58,408 bases of DNA, from assembly GCA_009377535.1 (NCBI GenBank), contig WHTV01000017.1, positions 1 to 58,408 on the forward strand. Reading direction: 5' to 3'. This document shows, one piece after another, positions 26,418 through 37,644 of the stretch. The translations under genes and the position numbers were made by a program. This DNA comes from Kiloniellaceae bacterium. Lineage in GTDB: Bacteria; Pseudomonadota; Alphaproteobacteria; Kiloniellales; Kiloniellaceae. The notes under the pieces are model-generated. The model did no database searches, was not told the origin of the DNA, and saw only the letters and a program-made list of their open reading frames with translations. Every line of letters begins with the position of its first letter. Position 1 is the stretch's first letter.

Positions 26418-28253
26418 TCAGTCGGCCGGCCGCTGGCTGTCGCGGGCTTTCTCATAGCCCTTGCGCGCCTTCACTACCTCGGCGCGCTCGGAAACCTCCG
26501 GCACCGCGACATCCCACCAGTGGCCGCCTGCCGCGGTGGAGAGCGCCGGGTCGGTCTCGATGACGATGACGCTGGTGCGCGCCGCGCCGCGGGCCCGCGC
26601 CACCGCCGTCTCGAGATCGGCAAGACTTGCGACCTTCTCCGCCGCGGCGCCCAGGGAAGCCGCGTGGGCCGCGAAGTCGATGCGCGGCGCACCCTCGCCC
26701 AGCAGGTTGTTGAAGGCTTCGCCGCCGGTCGCCTGCTGCAGGCGGTTGATGCAGCCGAAGCCGCGGTTGTCCAGGACGATGATGATGAGCTTCAGGCCCA
26801 GCGTCACCGAGGTGGCGATCTCCGAGTTCAGCATGAGGTAGCTGCCGTCGCCGACCATCACGGCCACCGTTGCGTCGGGCCGCGCCAGCTTCACGCCGAG
26901 CCCGCCGGCGATCTCGTAGCCCATGCAGGAGTAGCCGTATTCCAGGTGGTAGCTGCCCGGCTTGTCCGCCAGCCACAGCTTGTGCAGCTCGCCCGGCAGG
27001 CCGCCGGCGGCGCCGACCACGATGGCCCCCTCCCCGACGGCGCGCTGCACGGCACCGATCACCTGCGCGTCGCTCGGCGGCTGCGTGTTCGCGGGTGCGG
27101 TGGCGGCCGCGGCGCTCTGCTGCCATTCCTGCTTGGCCTTCCGTACGGCCTCGCTCCAGGCCGCCGGCGCGCGGTAGTCGCCGAGCGCCTGGTCGAGCGC
27201 GGCGAGACCGACCGCGGCGTCAGCGACCAGCGTCGCCGCGCCGTGCTTCGCGGCGTCGTAGGGCTGCACGTTCAGCGCCAGCAGGCGGCGCGCGGGGTTG
27301 GCGAAGAGGGACCAGGAGCCGGTGGTGAAGTCCTGCAGACGTGTGCCCACGGCGAAGATCACATCGGCCTCGGCGGCGGCCTGGTTGGCGGCCGCGGTGC
27401 CGGTGACGCCGAGGGCGCCGAGATTCAGCGGGTGGTCGTCCGGTAGCGCCGACTTGCCGGCCTGCGTCTCGGCAACCGGAATGCCGCGCTTGCCCGCGAA
27501 GTCGGTCAGCCAGGCGCAGGCCTCGGCATAGTGCACGCCGCCGCCGGCGACGATCAGCGGCTTCCGCGCCGCGCCGAGAAGCGCGGCGGCCTCCTGCAGC
27601 TCGCCGGCGTCCGGCGCCGGGCGCCGCGGCGCCCACTCGCGCGGCTCGAAGAAGCTTTCTGGGTAGTCGAAGGCCTCGGCCTGCACGTCCTGGCAGAGCG
27701 CCAGGGTCACCGGCCCGCAGCGCGCCGGATCGGTCAGCGTCTCCAGCGCTCGCGGCAAGGCGGTCAGGATCTGTTCCGGTCGCATGATCCTGTCGAAGTA
27801 GCGAGAAACCGGCCGGAGGCAGTCGTTGGCGGAGACGGTGCCGTCGCCAAAGTCCTCGACCTGCTGCAGCACCGGGTCGGGCGCGCGATTGGCGAAGACG
27901 TCGCCAGGCAGCAACAGCAGCGGCAGGCGATTTACGTGGGCGACCGCCGCGGCAGTCACCAAGTTGGTGGCGCCCGGCCCGATCGAGGTGGTGCAGGCCA
28001 TCATGCGGCGCCGGCGCATCGCCTTGGCGTAGGCGACGGCGGCATGCGCCATGGCCTGCTCGTTGTGGGCGCGGTAGGTCGGCAGCACGTCGCGCGCGCG
28101 CGCCAGCGCCTCGCCGAGGCCGGCGACGTTGCCGTGGCCGAAGATCGCCCAGACGCCGGCGAAGAGCGGCAGGTCGTCGCCCGCGGCCGCGCAGCGCTGC
28201 GCCGCCAGGTAGCGGATCAGTGCCTGGGCCATGGTGAGGCGGAGAGTCGCCAT
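26418..28253 (-). CDS. iolD: 3D-(3,5/4)-trihydroxycyclohexane-1,2-dione hydrolase
   Basis: This 611-residue thiamin diphosphate enzyme opens the ring of the inositol-derived diketone to 5-deoxy-glucuronate. The start L-R-L-T-M-A-Q-A-L-I-R-Y-L is diagnostic of IolD. The ThDP-binding G-D-G-S-Y...N near residue 475 and the catalytic Glu in the N-terminal domain region (N-E-Q-A-M near 63) are present. Its start follows the iolC stop with no gap, so translation is coupled. Confidence 0.94.
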   Translation of the reverse strand: MATLRLTMAQALIRYLAAQRCAAAGDDLPLFAGVWAIFGHGNVAGLGEALARARDVLPTYRAHNEQAMAHAAVAYAKAMRRRRMMACTTSIGPGATNLVTAAAVAHVNRLPLLLLPGDVFANRAPDPVLQQVEDFGDGTVSANDCLRPVSRYFDRIMRPEQILTALPRALETLTDPARCGPVTLALCQDVQAEAFDYPESFFEPREWAPRRPAPDAGELQEAAALLGAARKPLIVAGGGVHYAEACAWLTDFAGKRGIPVAETQAGKSALPDDHPLNLGALGVTGTAAANQAAAEADVIFAVGTRLQDFTTGSWSLFANPARRLLALNVQPYDAAKHGAATLVADAAVGLAALDQALGDYRAPAAWSEAVRKAKQEWQQSAAAATAPANTQPPSDAQVIGAVQRAVGEGAIVVGAAGGLPGELHKLWLADKPGSYHLEYGYSCMGYEIAGGLGVKLARPDATVAVMVGDGSYLMLNSEIATSVTLGLKLIIIVLDNRGFGCINRLQQATGGEAFNNLLGEGAPRIDFAAHAASLGAAAEKVASLADLETAVARARGAARTSVIVIETDPALSTAAGGHWWDVAVPEVSERAEVVKARKGYEKARDSQRPAD

Positions 28254-30185
28254 CTAGAGTCTCCCCTGCCGCAGCCGCGCGCCACCGCCGCACGCGGCGG
28301 TCCAGTGACCGACCAGGCCGTCGAAGCGCGCGACCATGTCGTCAACCGCCTCGCGATCCGTCATGGTCCCGGCGAGCCAGCGCTCGGCCGCCGCGGCGAA
28401 AATGGTCCGCCCGATGGCGAAGCCGCGCACCCAGGCGCTGCCTTGGGCGGCGGCGAAGTCCGCCGCCAGCTGCGCTTCCGGCGCCTCCAGCCCCAGCAGC
28501 ACAATGCCGCGGCAGTCGGTATCCTGCGCTTCGATGACCCGGTCGATGGCCTGCCAAGCTGCAGCGTCCGGCTGCGGCTCGAGCTTCCACCAGTCGGGCT
28601 TGATGCCGAGAGCGTAGAGCGTGGCGAGCACCTTGGCCACCGTGTCGCTCTCGAGGCTGCCGTGCTTGCCGGCGATGATCTCCACCATCAGCTCGCGGCC
28701 GAGCCGACGGCAAGCCTGGTAGAGCAGCAGCAGCTGCGCTTCCTGCTGCTGCCGTAGCGCCGGCTCGTCGTCGGGGTGGTAGAACACCAGGCATTTCACC
28801 GTATGCGCCAGCGGCCATTCGACCAGCGCCGAACCGAGGTCGCCGCACTCGAAGGCGAGCGGCCTTGAGGCCGGCACCTCGACCGGGCGGCCGATCCAGA
28901 AGCCGTGATCGAGCGCCTCGAACAGCGCCTGGCGGCCGTAGCTGCCGTCGAGCAGCATGCCGAAACCGGGCCGCCCGCCGGCGACCTTCGCGGCCGCCTC
29001 GACAGCGAGCCGCTTGAAGGCGCCAACGCGCTCCAGCGACGCGCCGGTGCGCTCCGCCAGCTGCTCGAACTGGATGCGGTGATCGATGGCGAAGGCGAGC
29101 AGCTGTGGCCAGTCGCCGCGCCGCGTCGTCGCCCAGTGCAGGTGGTTCAGCTGCGGGTCTTGGCGCAGCGCGCTGTGCGTGCTGCCCTTGGCAAGGAAGT
29201 GCTGCAGTTCGGCCCAGGTCGGGCTCTCCGGCGAGCACAGCAGGCGCGAGACCGCGAAGGCGCCGCAGGCATTGGCCCAGGTACAGCAGGTCGCCAGCGG
29301 CTCGCCCCTCAGCCAGCCGCGCAGGAAGCCGGCCATGAAGGCGTCGCCGGCGCCCAGCACGTTGTAGATCTCGACCGGGAAGCCGGGCCCCTTGATGCCG
29401 CCCTCGATGTCGTCGGGAATCGCGCCGTCGAACACGATGCAGCCCATCGGCCCGCGCTTCAGCACCAGCACGGCCTCGCTCACCGCCCGCAGCCGGCAAA
29501 GCGCCTTGCGCGTGTCGCGGCTGCCGCCGGCGACGTGGATCTCCTCCTCGGTGCCGACGATGAGGTCGCAGTCGCCCACCACAGTCTGCAGCACCGCCGT
29601 GACTTCCTCGGATTCCCGGTAGCGCTCGGCACCGCTGTCGTGCCCGCCGAGGCCCCAGAGGTTTGGCCGGTAGTCGATGTCGAATACCACCTTGCGGCCG
29701 GCCGCCCTGGCGGCGGCGACGGCCTTCAGGCTAGCCGCGCGCACGCCCTGGCGGGTCAGGTGGGTGCCGGAGATCTGCAGTGCGGCGGCAGAGCCTATGT
29801 AGGCCGGCTCGATGTCCGCCTCGCAGAGCGCCATGTCGGCGCAATTGTCACGATAGAACAGCAACGGGAACTCGCTGTCGCTGCGCACCCCGAGGATCGC
29901 CAAGGCGGTCAGGCGCTCCGGGTCCACCACCACGCCCCGGGTCTCGACACCCTCGCGCCCGAGCTGCTCCAGAATGAAGCTGCCGAACTGCTCCTTGCCG
30001 ACCCGGGTGACGAGGCCGGTCCTGAGGCCAAGGCGCGCCGCCCCGATGGCGATGTTGGTGGGCGAACCCCCCACCGACTTGGCAAAGCTCGCCATATCCT
30101 CCAGGCGGCCGCCGATCTGCTGCCCGTAGAGGTCGACCGAGGCCCGGCCGAGGGTGATGACGTCGAGCGGAGGAGCGCCTGTCAT
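28254..30185 (-). CDS. iolC: 5-dehydro-2-deoxygluconokinase fused to a DUF2090 aldolase-like domain
   Basis: This 643-residue bifunctional protein has a PfkB sugar kinase at residues about 8-330 (G-G-S-P-T-N-I-A near 39, catalytic N-V-L-G-A-G-D-A-F near 270) and DUF2090 at about 340-630, a domain with an LacD/class I aldolase-like barrel. The kinase phosphorylates 2-deoxy-5-keto-gluconate; DUF2090 in this fusion is commonly annotated as the 6-phosphate aldolase (IolJ role). That fits the lack of a separate iolJ here. It is the first enzyme gene of the minus-strand operon, with an IolR-type operator 85 bp upstream. Confidence 0.92.
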   Translation of the reverse strand: MTGAPPLDVITLGRASVDLYGQQIGGRLEDMASFAKSVGGSPTNIAIGAARLGLRTGLVTRVGKEQFGSFILEQLGREGVETRGVVVDPERLTALAILGVRSDSEFPLLFYRDNCADMALCEADIEPAYIGSAAALQISGTHLTRQGVRAASLKAVAAARAAGRKVVFDIDYRPNLWGLGGHDSGAERYRESEEVTAVLQTVVGDCDLIVGTEEEIHVAGGSRDTRKALCRLRAVSEAVLVLKRGPMGCIVFDGAIPDDIEGGIKGPGFPVEIYNVLGAGDAFMAGFLRGWLRGEPLATCCTWANACGAFAVSRLLCSPESPTWAELQHFLAKGSTHSALRQDPQLNHLHWATTRRGDWPQLLAFAIDHRIQFEQLAERTGASLERVGAFKRLAVEAAAKVAGGRPGFGMLLDGSYGRQALFEALDHGFWIGRPVEVPASRPLAFECGDLGSALVEWPLAHTVKCLVFYHPDDEPALRQQQEAQLLLLYQACRRLGRELMVEIIAGKHGSLESDTVAKVLATLYALGIKPDWWKLEPQPDAAAWQAIDRVIEAQDTDCRGIVLLGLEAPEAQLAADFAAAQGSAWVRGFAIGRTIFAAAAERWLAGTMTDREAVDDMVARFDGLVGHWTAACGGGARLRQGRL

Positions 30186-30260
30186 GGCAGCGTGGCCTTG
30201 CTATGTCGCGGTTGACCGGCGAGGAAGGTTCAGCATAACGAAACAAAAATTCCACGCATA

Positions 30261-30283
30261 TGTCAAATGGGAACATTCGTTCC
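30261..30283 (-). promoter_or_regulatory. IolR-type operator and -35 element upstream of iolC
   Basis: GGAA-CATTCG-TTCC at 30270-30283 fits the GGAA-N6-TTCC inverted repeat reported for alphaproteobacterial IolR repressors. On the minus strand a perfect TTGACA lies at 30266-30261, three bases beyond the operator, pointing toward iolC. The -10 partner is poor (TTTCGT at 17 bp). The gap also lies directly downstream of iolR. Confidence 0.65.
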
Positions 30284-30299
30284 TTTGCTGGCGGGCATC

Positions 30300-31148
30300 C
30301 TAGTCGCGCTTCCCGGCACGCCTGAGCTCGGCGGCCGAGACCGCCAACGCGATCGCCACGGTCATGGTGGCGCTGAGGGAGCGGAAGGCGCCGTAGTCGC
30401 ACTCGACCACCTCGATCCAGGCCTGGGCGCTGCGGGTGAGCGGACTGAAGGGCGAATCGGTGATGGCGACGACCGGAACGCCGCGTGCGGCGACCTCGGC
30501 GGCCACTTCGATGGTCTCCGGCGTGTAGGGCGTGAAGCTGACCGCCAACAGGGCGTCATCGCTGCCGAGGTAGCGGGCCTCTTCCGCCAGCATGCCGCCG
30601 CGGTTGTCCAGCAGCTGGGTCTCGATGCCCAGCTTGGCGCAGGCGTAGGCGAGATACGAGGTGACCGCGAAGACCCGGCGCTGCCCTAGCAGGCCGATCC
30701 GGCGGGAGTCCGCGAGAATCCTGGCAACCTTGTCGAGATCCGCGGCGCTGGCGTCTTCCCGCAGCCGCGCCAGCGACGCCACGGCCGCCTCGGCGAAGCC
30801 ATCGAGCAGGGCCAGCGACCCGCCGGACTGGGCGCGCGCCTCCAGGCGGCTGAGCCGCTCGCTGTAGTCGGGCCAACGCTCGCGCAGGCGCGCACGGAAG
30901 ATCTCCTGCAGATCGGAGAAGCCGGAAAAGCCCAAGGTTTGGGCAAAGCGCACCAGAGTGGAGGGCTGCACGCCAGCCAGTCCGGCCAGCTCTGCCACCG
31001 TTCCGAAAGCGACCTTGTCCGGCTGCTCCAGCGCGAACTCCGCCACCTGGGCCAGGCGGCGCGGCAGCTCCTCGCGACGCAAGACGATCAAGTTCCTGAG
31101 CGACTCGAAATCCTGAGGCACCTTCGCCTCGGCAATATTCCCGACCAC
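30300..31148 (-). CDS. iolR: RpiR family transcriptional regulator, probable IolR
   Basis: This 282-residue repressor has an N-terminal HTH_6 domain (residues about 15-85, G-V-Q-P-S-T-L-V-R-F-A-Q-T-L-G-F-S-G-F) and a C-terminal SIS sugar-phosphate-binding domain (about 130-265, with L-L-G-Q-R-R-V near 139 and S-F-T-P-Y-T-P-E-T near 195). The GTG start has GGAGG seven bases upstream. It lies upstream of iolC on the same strand and both genes carry the same GGAA-N6-TTCC site, which supports autoregulation and control of iolCDEB. A phosphorylated inositol intermediate is the likely inducer, by analogy. Confidence 0.88.
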   Translation of the reverse strand: MVGNIAEAKVPQDFESLRNLIVLRREELPRRLAQVAEFALEQPDKVAFGTVAELAGLAGVQPSTLVRFAQTLGFSGFSDLQEIFRARLRERWPDYSERLSRLEARAQSGGSLALLDGFAEAAVASLARLREDASAADLDKVARILADSRRIGLLGQRRVFAVTSYLAYACAKLGIETQLLDNRGGMLAEEARYLGSDDALLAVSFTPYTPETIEVAAEVAARGVPVVAITDSPFSPLTRSAQAWIEVVECDYGAFRSLSATMTVAIALAVSAAELRRAGKRD

Positions 31149-31199
31149 CGCCAGTCCTCCGCCCTCTTCCGGCGTCTATGTCAAAAGGTGAGCGCATTT

Positions 31200-31213
31200 G
31201 GAACAAATTTTCC
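31200..31213. promoter_or_regulatory. IolR-type operator upstream of iolR
   Basis: GGAA-CAAATT-TTCC matches GGAA-N6-TTCC and lies 52 bp upstream of the iolR GTG. Together with the site before iolC it suggests that IolR represses its own gene. The rest of the 298-bp gap (31149-31446) shows no gene; a short tgtcaa/ttgaca pair flanks the operator. Confidence 0.6.
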
Positions 31214-31446
31214 ACCGGATTGACAGCATTCTTTGCGGCCTGCGGCCGCCGGGCCGCCTGAATCAGCCGGCCTTCCAAGCGTCCGGGAGGAAGCCGGCTT
31301 CCTCAGCCTGGAGGAAACCGCCGCGCTGAGCGAGAACGGGGATGTCATCTTCGACCCGTTCTCCAGGCTCATCGTCCGCGGACGCCATTTCCCCGCGAGG
31401 TTGTGCCGACAGGCCTGTTGTCGATCTTCGGAAACGGGATACGCGT

Positions 31447-33257
<1,811 letters not shown>

Positions 33258-33258
<1 letters not shown>

Positions 33259-34202
33259 CAGTCGAGGACGATCCGCGGAAAGTAGAACGAGACGATCCAG
33301 TTCGGCTGATCCACAATCTCGCTGATGCGGAGGTCACCGCAGACCGAACAGAGCATGTAAGCATCCACCGCTGCCATGCCGTGGCGTGCCGCCAGCAGGT
33401 CGACCATCTGCGCTACCGCCGCGCGGGCGCCCTCGAAGAGATCCGTGCCGATACCGGTGGTCACCTCGTAGCCTTTCTCGTCGAGATGCCGCGTCACGGG
33501 TCCCGAGGTGGTGAAGCGCGGCATCTTCAGGTTGGCCTGCTTCACCAGGTCGAGGGTCAGCACCACGTTCATCGGGCTCTCGATGGCGGTGCCGCAGACC
33601 TCGCCGTCGCCCTGCGCCGCGTGGGTATCGCCGATGGAGAAGAGGCCGCCGGCGACTTCCACCGGCAGGTAAAGCTCGCTACCGGCGGCAAGATCGCGGA
33701 TGTCCATGTTGCCGCCGACCCGCCGAGGCGGCACGACCGAGTGCAGTCCCGGCTCCGCCGGCGCCAGGCCTATGGTACCCGCGAAGGGCTTCAGCGGCAC
33801 CTTGCCGTCCGGTCCGTAAAGCGCCGGGGCCAGGCTGGCCGCATCGTAGTCCCAAATATGCAGGGCCGGCTCTGTGAACTGGTCGGCCAGCAGGCCGAAA
33901 CCGGGAATGTTGGCGGTCCAGCCAAAGCCGGAGGGGCTGAATTCGTGAATCGTCACCTTGACCGCGTCGCCCGGCTCGGCCCCCTCGAGGAAGACCGGAC
34001 CGGTCACCGGGTTGACCCGCCCGAAGTCGAGCCCGGCGACATCGGCCACCGTGGAATCCCCGGTGAGCTGGCGGCCGGAGGCGTCCAGGCATTCGAACTC
34101 GATGGTGCTGCCCGGAGCGACGGTCATGACGGGTGGGATCGAATGATCCCACCCGAAATGATGGTGCGCGCCATGAATGGTGTGATCATGGGACTTGCAC
34201 AT
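33258..34202 (-). CDS. Acetamidase/formamidase family protein
   Basis: This 314-residue enzyme matches the FmdA/AmdA family: F-G-W-D near residue 19, P-V-T-G-P-V-F near 60 (G-P-V-F-L-E-G-A-E-P-G-D), the conserved G-D-T-H-A-A-Q-G-D-G-E-V-C-G-T-A near 192-207 and a C-terminal A-Y-M-L-C-S-V near 283. The family hydrolyses formamide or short-chain amides to ammonia and the acid. Being encoded inside an amide-sensor-controlled transport operon fits use of an imported amide as nitrogen source. Confidence 0.9.
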
Positions 34203-34204
34203 GC

Positions 34205-35815
34205 TTACTGCGCGTCCTTCGCAAAGACATAGTCGTAGTGGACCGGAATGTGCACCGGGTCCACGAAAATGCCCTCCGGCCCGTCGAGCCGGTCGGAACG
34301 GATGGTGAAGCGCTGCTCATTGAAGATCGGCACCCAGGGCGCCTCGTCCTGGATCGCCGTGAAGATCTTCTTCCACTCCTCGATCCGCGGCTCGGCCTGC
34401 GCGGGATCGGCCATGGAGTCCGCCTTCGCGGCGCGGGCGTCCAGTTCCTCATTGCAGTACCACGACCAGTTCCAGCCGCCCGGCACGGCGCCGCCGCAAC
34501 CGAGGATCGGGCCGTAGAAGTTGGAGGGATCAGGGAAGTCCGCGATCCAGGCCATGCCGCCGGACCAGATCATCGGCGCCTGGTCGGCCTCGCCGCCGGC
34601 CGCGATCACGTTGGCCTGGGCCAGCGACTTGATCTGCGCCCTGATGCCGATCCCCGCCAGGTCCTGCTGGATGGCCTGGGCGATGCGCGGCTGCGGGTCG
34701 GTGTTGGCAACGAACAGCTCGGTGTCGAAGCCGTCGGCAAAGCCCGCTTCGGCGAGCAGCGCCTTGGCCTTCTCCTGGTCGTAGGCGAAGCCCTCGTAGC
34801 TCTCGTCATAGCCGGGCATCAGCGGCGGCAGCGGCTGGTTGGCCGGCACGGCGCGACCGTTGATGATGCGCACGATGCGGTCCTTGTTGATCGCCATGTT
34901 CACCGCCTGGCGCACCTTCACGTTATCGAAGGGTGCCATCTTCACGTTCATGGTGACGTAGCCGGTGTGCAGCTGGCTGCCCTCGATGATCATGTCCTTG
35001 AACTTAGGATCGTTCTTGACCTCGAGAAACTTAGCCGGCGGGATGCCGTCGCCGGCGATGTCGACTTCGCCACGCTCCAGGCGCAGCAGGGCGACGATCG
35101 GCTCCTGCCCGACCTCGAAGACGATCTGATCGAGGCGCGGCAGGCCCGCCTGATAGTAGTCCGCGTTGCGCTCGAAGACCAGCCGCTGGCCGAGGGTCCA
35201 TTCCGTCAGCTTGAAGGCGCCGGTGCCGACCGGGTTCTTGCCGAAGTCGGGGCCGTGCTTCTCGGCTTCCTCGGACGGCACGACGGACGCGAAGTTCAGC
35301 GCCATGACATGCAGAAAGGTGGCATCCGGGCGCGACAGCACGATCTTCACCGTCGCCTCTTCGACCACCTCAACGCCTTCCAGTTCCTTGGCGTCTCCGG
35401 AGGAGGCGGCATCGAAGCCCTTGATGGCGCCGAAGAAGCCGGCGCCGGGGCTCTGGGTCTCCGGATTGACCGTGCGCTCGAGCGAATACTTGACGTCCTC
35501 GGCTGTCATCTCCCGGCCATTGTGGAACTTCACGCCCTGACGCAGCTTGAAGGTATAGGTCAGGCCGTCCTGCGAGATGTCGTAGCTCTCGGCCAGGTCC
35601 GGAATCAGCTCGGTGGTGCCCGGCTGGTAGTCCATCAGCGAGTCGAAGAGGCTCTTGATCATGGACCAGTTCTGCCAGTCGTAGCCGATCGCCGGATCCA
35701 GCGTAGAAACATCGTCCTTGTAGGTGACGGTCATGGAGCCGCCCTGCTTGACCTCGGCCACAGCCACACCCGACAGCAGGAAAATCGCAGCGCCCGCAAG
35801 CAACCACTTTCTCAT
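34205..35815 (-). CDS. Opp/Dpp-type periplasmic substrate-binding protein
   Basis: This 536-residue SBP_bac_5 family receptor has a clear signal peptide (M-R-K-W-L-L-A-G-A-A, cleavage near A-V-A at residue 20), then G-G-S-M-T-V-T-Y, L-R-Q-G-V-K-F-H-N-G-R near 97 and the family's F-N-E-Q-R-F near 506. It binds peptides, or in other clusters amides and opines; the adjacent amidase suggests an amide-bearing ligand. The gene follows the DppB-type permease by 60 bp and precedes the amidase by 2 bp. Confidence 0.9.
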   Translation of the reverse strand: MRKWLLAGAAIFLLSGVAVAEVKQGGSMTVTYKDDVSTLDPAIGYDWQNWSMIKSLFDSLMDYQPGTTELIPDLAESYDISQDGLTYTFKLRQGVKFHNGREMTAEDVKYSLERTVNPETQSPGAGFFGAIKGFDAASSGDAKELEGVEVVEEATVKIVLSRPDATFLHVMALNFASVVPSEEAEKHGPDFGKNPVGTGAFKLTEWTLGQRLVFERNADYYQAGLPRLDQIVFEVGQEPIVALLRLERGEVDIAGDGIPPAKFLEVKNDPKFKDMIIEGSQLHTGYVTMNVKMAPFDNVKVRQAVNMAINKDRIVRIINGRAVPANQPLPPLMPGYDESYEGFAYDQEKAKALLAEAGFADGFDTELFVANTDPQPRIAQAIQQDLAGIGIRAQIKSLAQANVIAAGGEADQAPMIWSGGMAWIADFPDPSNFYGPILGCGGAVPGGWNWSWYCNEELDARAAKADSMADPAQAEPRIEEWKKIFTAIQDEAPWVPIFNEQRFTIRSDRLDGPEGIFVDPVHIPVHYDYVFAKDAQ

Positions 35816-35875
35816 TTCAGTTCTCCCTGTTCTTGAATTGATCGAAAGCCCAAAGGCGTTCCTCCCCCTCCGCGA

Positions 35876-36799
35876 TCATCTCAGCTTGATCCTTGGGTCG
35901 ACAAAGAGAGCCAGCACGTCTGCAAAGAGATTTCCGATCACGATGGCCCAGGCCGCAACCAGGGTAACCCCCATGATGATGGGAATATCGACGCGCTGGA
36001 TCGCTTGCCAGGCAAGCTGGCCGATGCCCGGCCAGCCAAAAACCGATTCCACGACAACGATGCCGCTCATCAGGATGCCAACATCGATGCCGACCATTGC
36101 AACAATCGGCAGCAGCGCATTGGGCACCGCATGGCGCAGGATGACGCGCGCCTTGCTGAGGCCCTTGGCGCGGGCGGTTCGCACGAAGTCCTGCTGCATC
36201 ACATCCAGCATGGAGGAGCGCATCATGCGCGCATACCAGCCCGCCCCGAGGAAGCCCAGGGTCAGGGCCGGCAGCACCAGGTGCTGCGGCGTGCCGTACC
36301 CACTCAAAGGGAACCAGCCGAGCCTGTAGGCAAAGACGTAAATCAGCAAAATGCCGACGACGAACTGCGGCGCCGAGACGCCGACGAAGGACAGTACCAT
36401 CAAGCCCTGGTCGAGCCTGCTGCGTCGCCGCAGCGCTGCAACGACGCCTAAAGTCAGGCCGATCAGCAGCTCGGCCAGAATGCCCGCTCCCATCAGCAGC
36501 AGGCTCGGCGGCAGGCGCGCGGCGATCAGCGTGCTCACCTCGGTGCGCTGGATGTAGGAGCGGCCGAGGTCGCCCTGCAGCAGTCCGCCCAGGTAGCGCA
36601 GGTAGCGTTCGTAGAAAGGCAGATTGAGGCCGAGCTGCTCTCGGATGTTTTCCACCGTGGCCGCAGTCGCGCTGCGCCCGGCGATCTGGCGCGCCGGATC
36701 CGCCGGCAGCAGATAGAGCAGCACGAAGGTGACCAGGCTGATGCCGATGAGGATCAAGATCGATCCCAGCAGACGCCTGAGCAGATAAGCCGCCATCAA
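35876..36799 (-). CDS. Opp/Dpp-type ABC permease (DppB family)
   Basis: This 307-residue permease starts Y-L-L-R-R-L-L-G-S-I-L-I-L-I-G with six transmembrane helices and the family's EAA loop D-F-V-R-T-A-R-A-K-G-L-S near residue 205. ATG 36799 overlaps the DppC-type gene stop by four bases. It pairs with the DppC-type protein 36796-37644. Confidence 0.9.
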   Translation of the reverse strand: MMAAYLLRRLLGSILILIGISLVTFVLLYLLPADPARQIAGRSATAATVENIREQLGLNLPFYERYLRYLGGLLQGDLGRSYIQRTEVSTLIAARLPPSLLLMGAGILAELLIGLTLGVVAALRRRSRLDQGLMVLSFVGVSAPQFVVGILLIYVFAYRLGWFPLSGYGTPQHLVLPALTLGFLGAGWYARMMRSSMLDVMQQDFVRTARAKGLSKARVILRHAVPNALLPIVAMVGIDVGILMSGIVVVESVFGWPGIGQLAWQAIQRVDIPIIMGVTLVAAWAIVIGNLFADVLALFVDPRIKLR

Positions 36800-37644
36800 C
36801 CCCTGCCCTTCTGCTTGGGATCCAGGATGTCGCGCAGGGCGTCACCGACGACGTTGAAGGATAGCGCCAGCATCAGAATGGCCACCCCAGGAATGAACAC
36901 CAGCCAGGGTGCCGTGGTGAAGTAGGTCTGGTTCTCAAAGATGATGTTGCCCCAGCTCGGGGTCGGCGGCTGCACGCCGATGCCAAGGAAGCTGAGCGTG
37001 GCTTCCAGCAGGACTGTCGTGGCGATGCCGAGTGTCGCCCAGACCACAATCGTGGAGACCAGATGCGGGGCGATATGCTGGATCAGGATCCGCCCTCGCG
37101 AGGCACCCAGGCTGCGCTCGGCCTCGATGAAGTCACGCTCGGAGAGCGAGATCGTCTCGGTGTAGATGACCCGGGCGACCTGCACCCAGTTCACCATTGC
37201 GATGACCAGCGCCACAATCCACAGGCTGGGACGGAACATCGCTGCCAGCACAATCGCCAGCAGCAAGGCCGGGAAAGCCATCATGAGGTCGGTGAAGCGC
37301 ATCAGCACGGCGCCGACGACGCCGCGCAGAAAGCCAGCGGTAATGCCGATTACCGCACCGGTCAGCACGGCGACGCCGTTGGCCACGACGCCGATGACCA
37401 GCGAGGTTCTGGCGCCGTATATCAGGCGGGAGAAGAGATCGCGCCCCAGAAGATCGGTGCCCAGCAGAAAGGCGCCGCCCGGCGGCAGCGGCGCGCCTTC
37501 CAGCGTGAGACCATCGAAGGTCTGTTCGTTTGGAGAGTAGGGCGTGATGACCGGTGCCAGCACGGCCAGCACCACGATGACCGCGATGACCGTCAGTCCG
37601 AAGGTCGCCAGCGTGCGCCGCAGCAGCTCCCGTATGACCTTCAT
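36796..37644 (-). CDS. Opp/Dpp-type ABC permease (DppC family)
   Basis: This 282-residue permease has P-Y-S-P-N-E-Q near residue 35, G-T-D-L-L-G-R-D-L-F-S-R near 62, and the coupling loop D-F-I-E-A-E-R-S-L-G-A-S-R near 172, all standard for DppC. Six membrane helices are visible. It overlaps both the ANTAR regulator gene upstream and the DppB-type gene downstream by four bases. Confidence 0.9.
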   Translation of the reverse strand: MKVIRELLRRTLATFGLTVIAVIVVLAVLAPVITPYSPNEQTFDGLTLEGAPLPPGGAFLLGTDLLGRDLFSRLIYGARTSLVIGVVANGVAVLTGAVIGITAGFLRGVVGAVLMRFTDLMMAFPALLLAIVLAAMFRPSLWIVALVIAMVNWVQVARVIYTETISLSERDFIEAERSLGASRGRILIQHIAPHLVSTIVVWATLGIATTVLLEATLSFLGIGVQPPTPSWGNIIFENQTYFTTAPWLVFIPGVAILMLALSFNVVGDALRDILDPKQKGRG

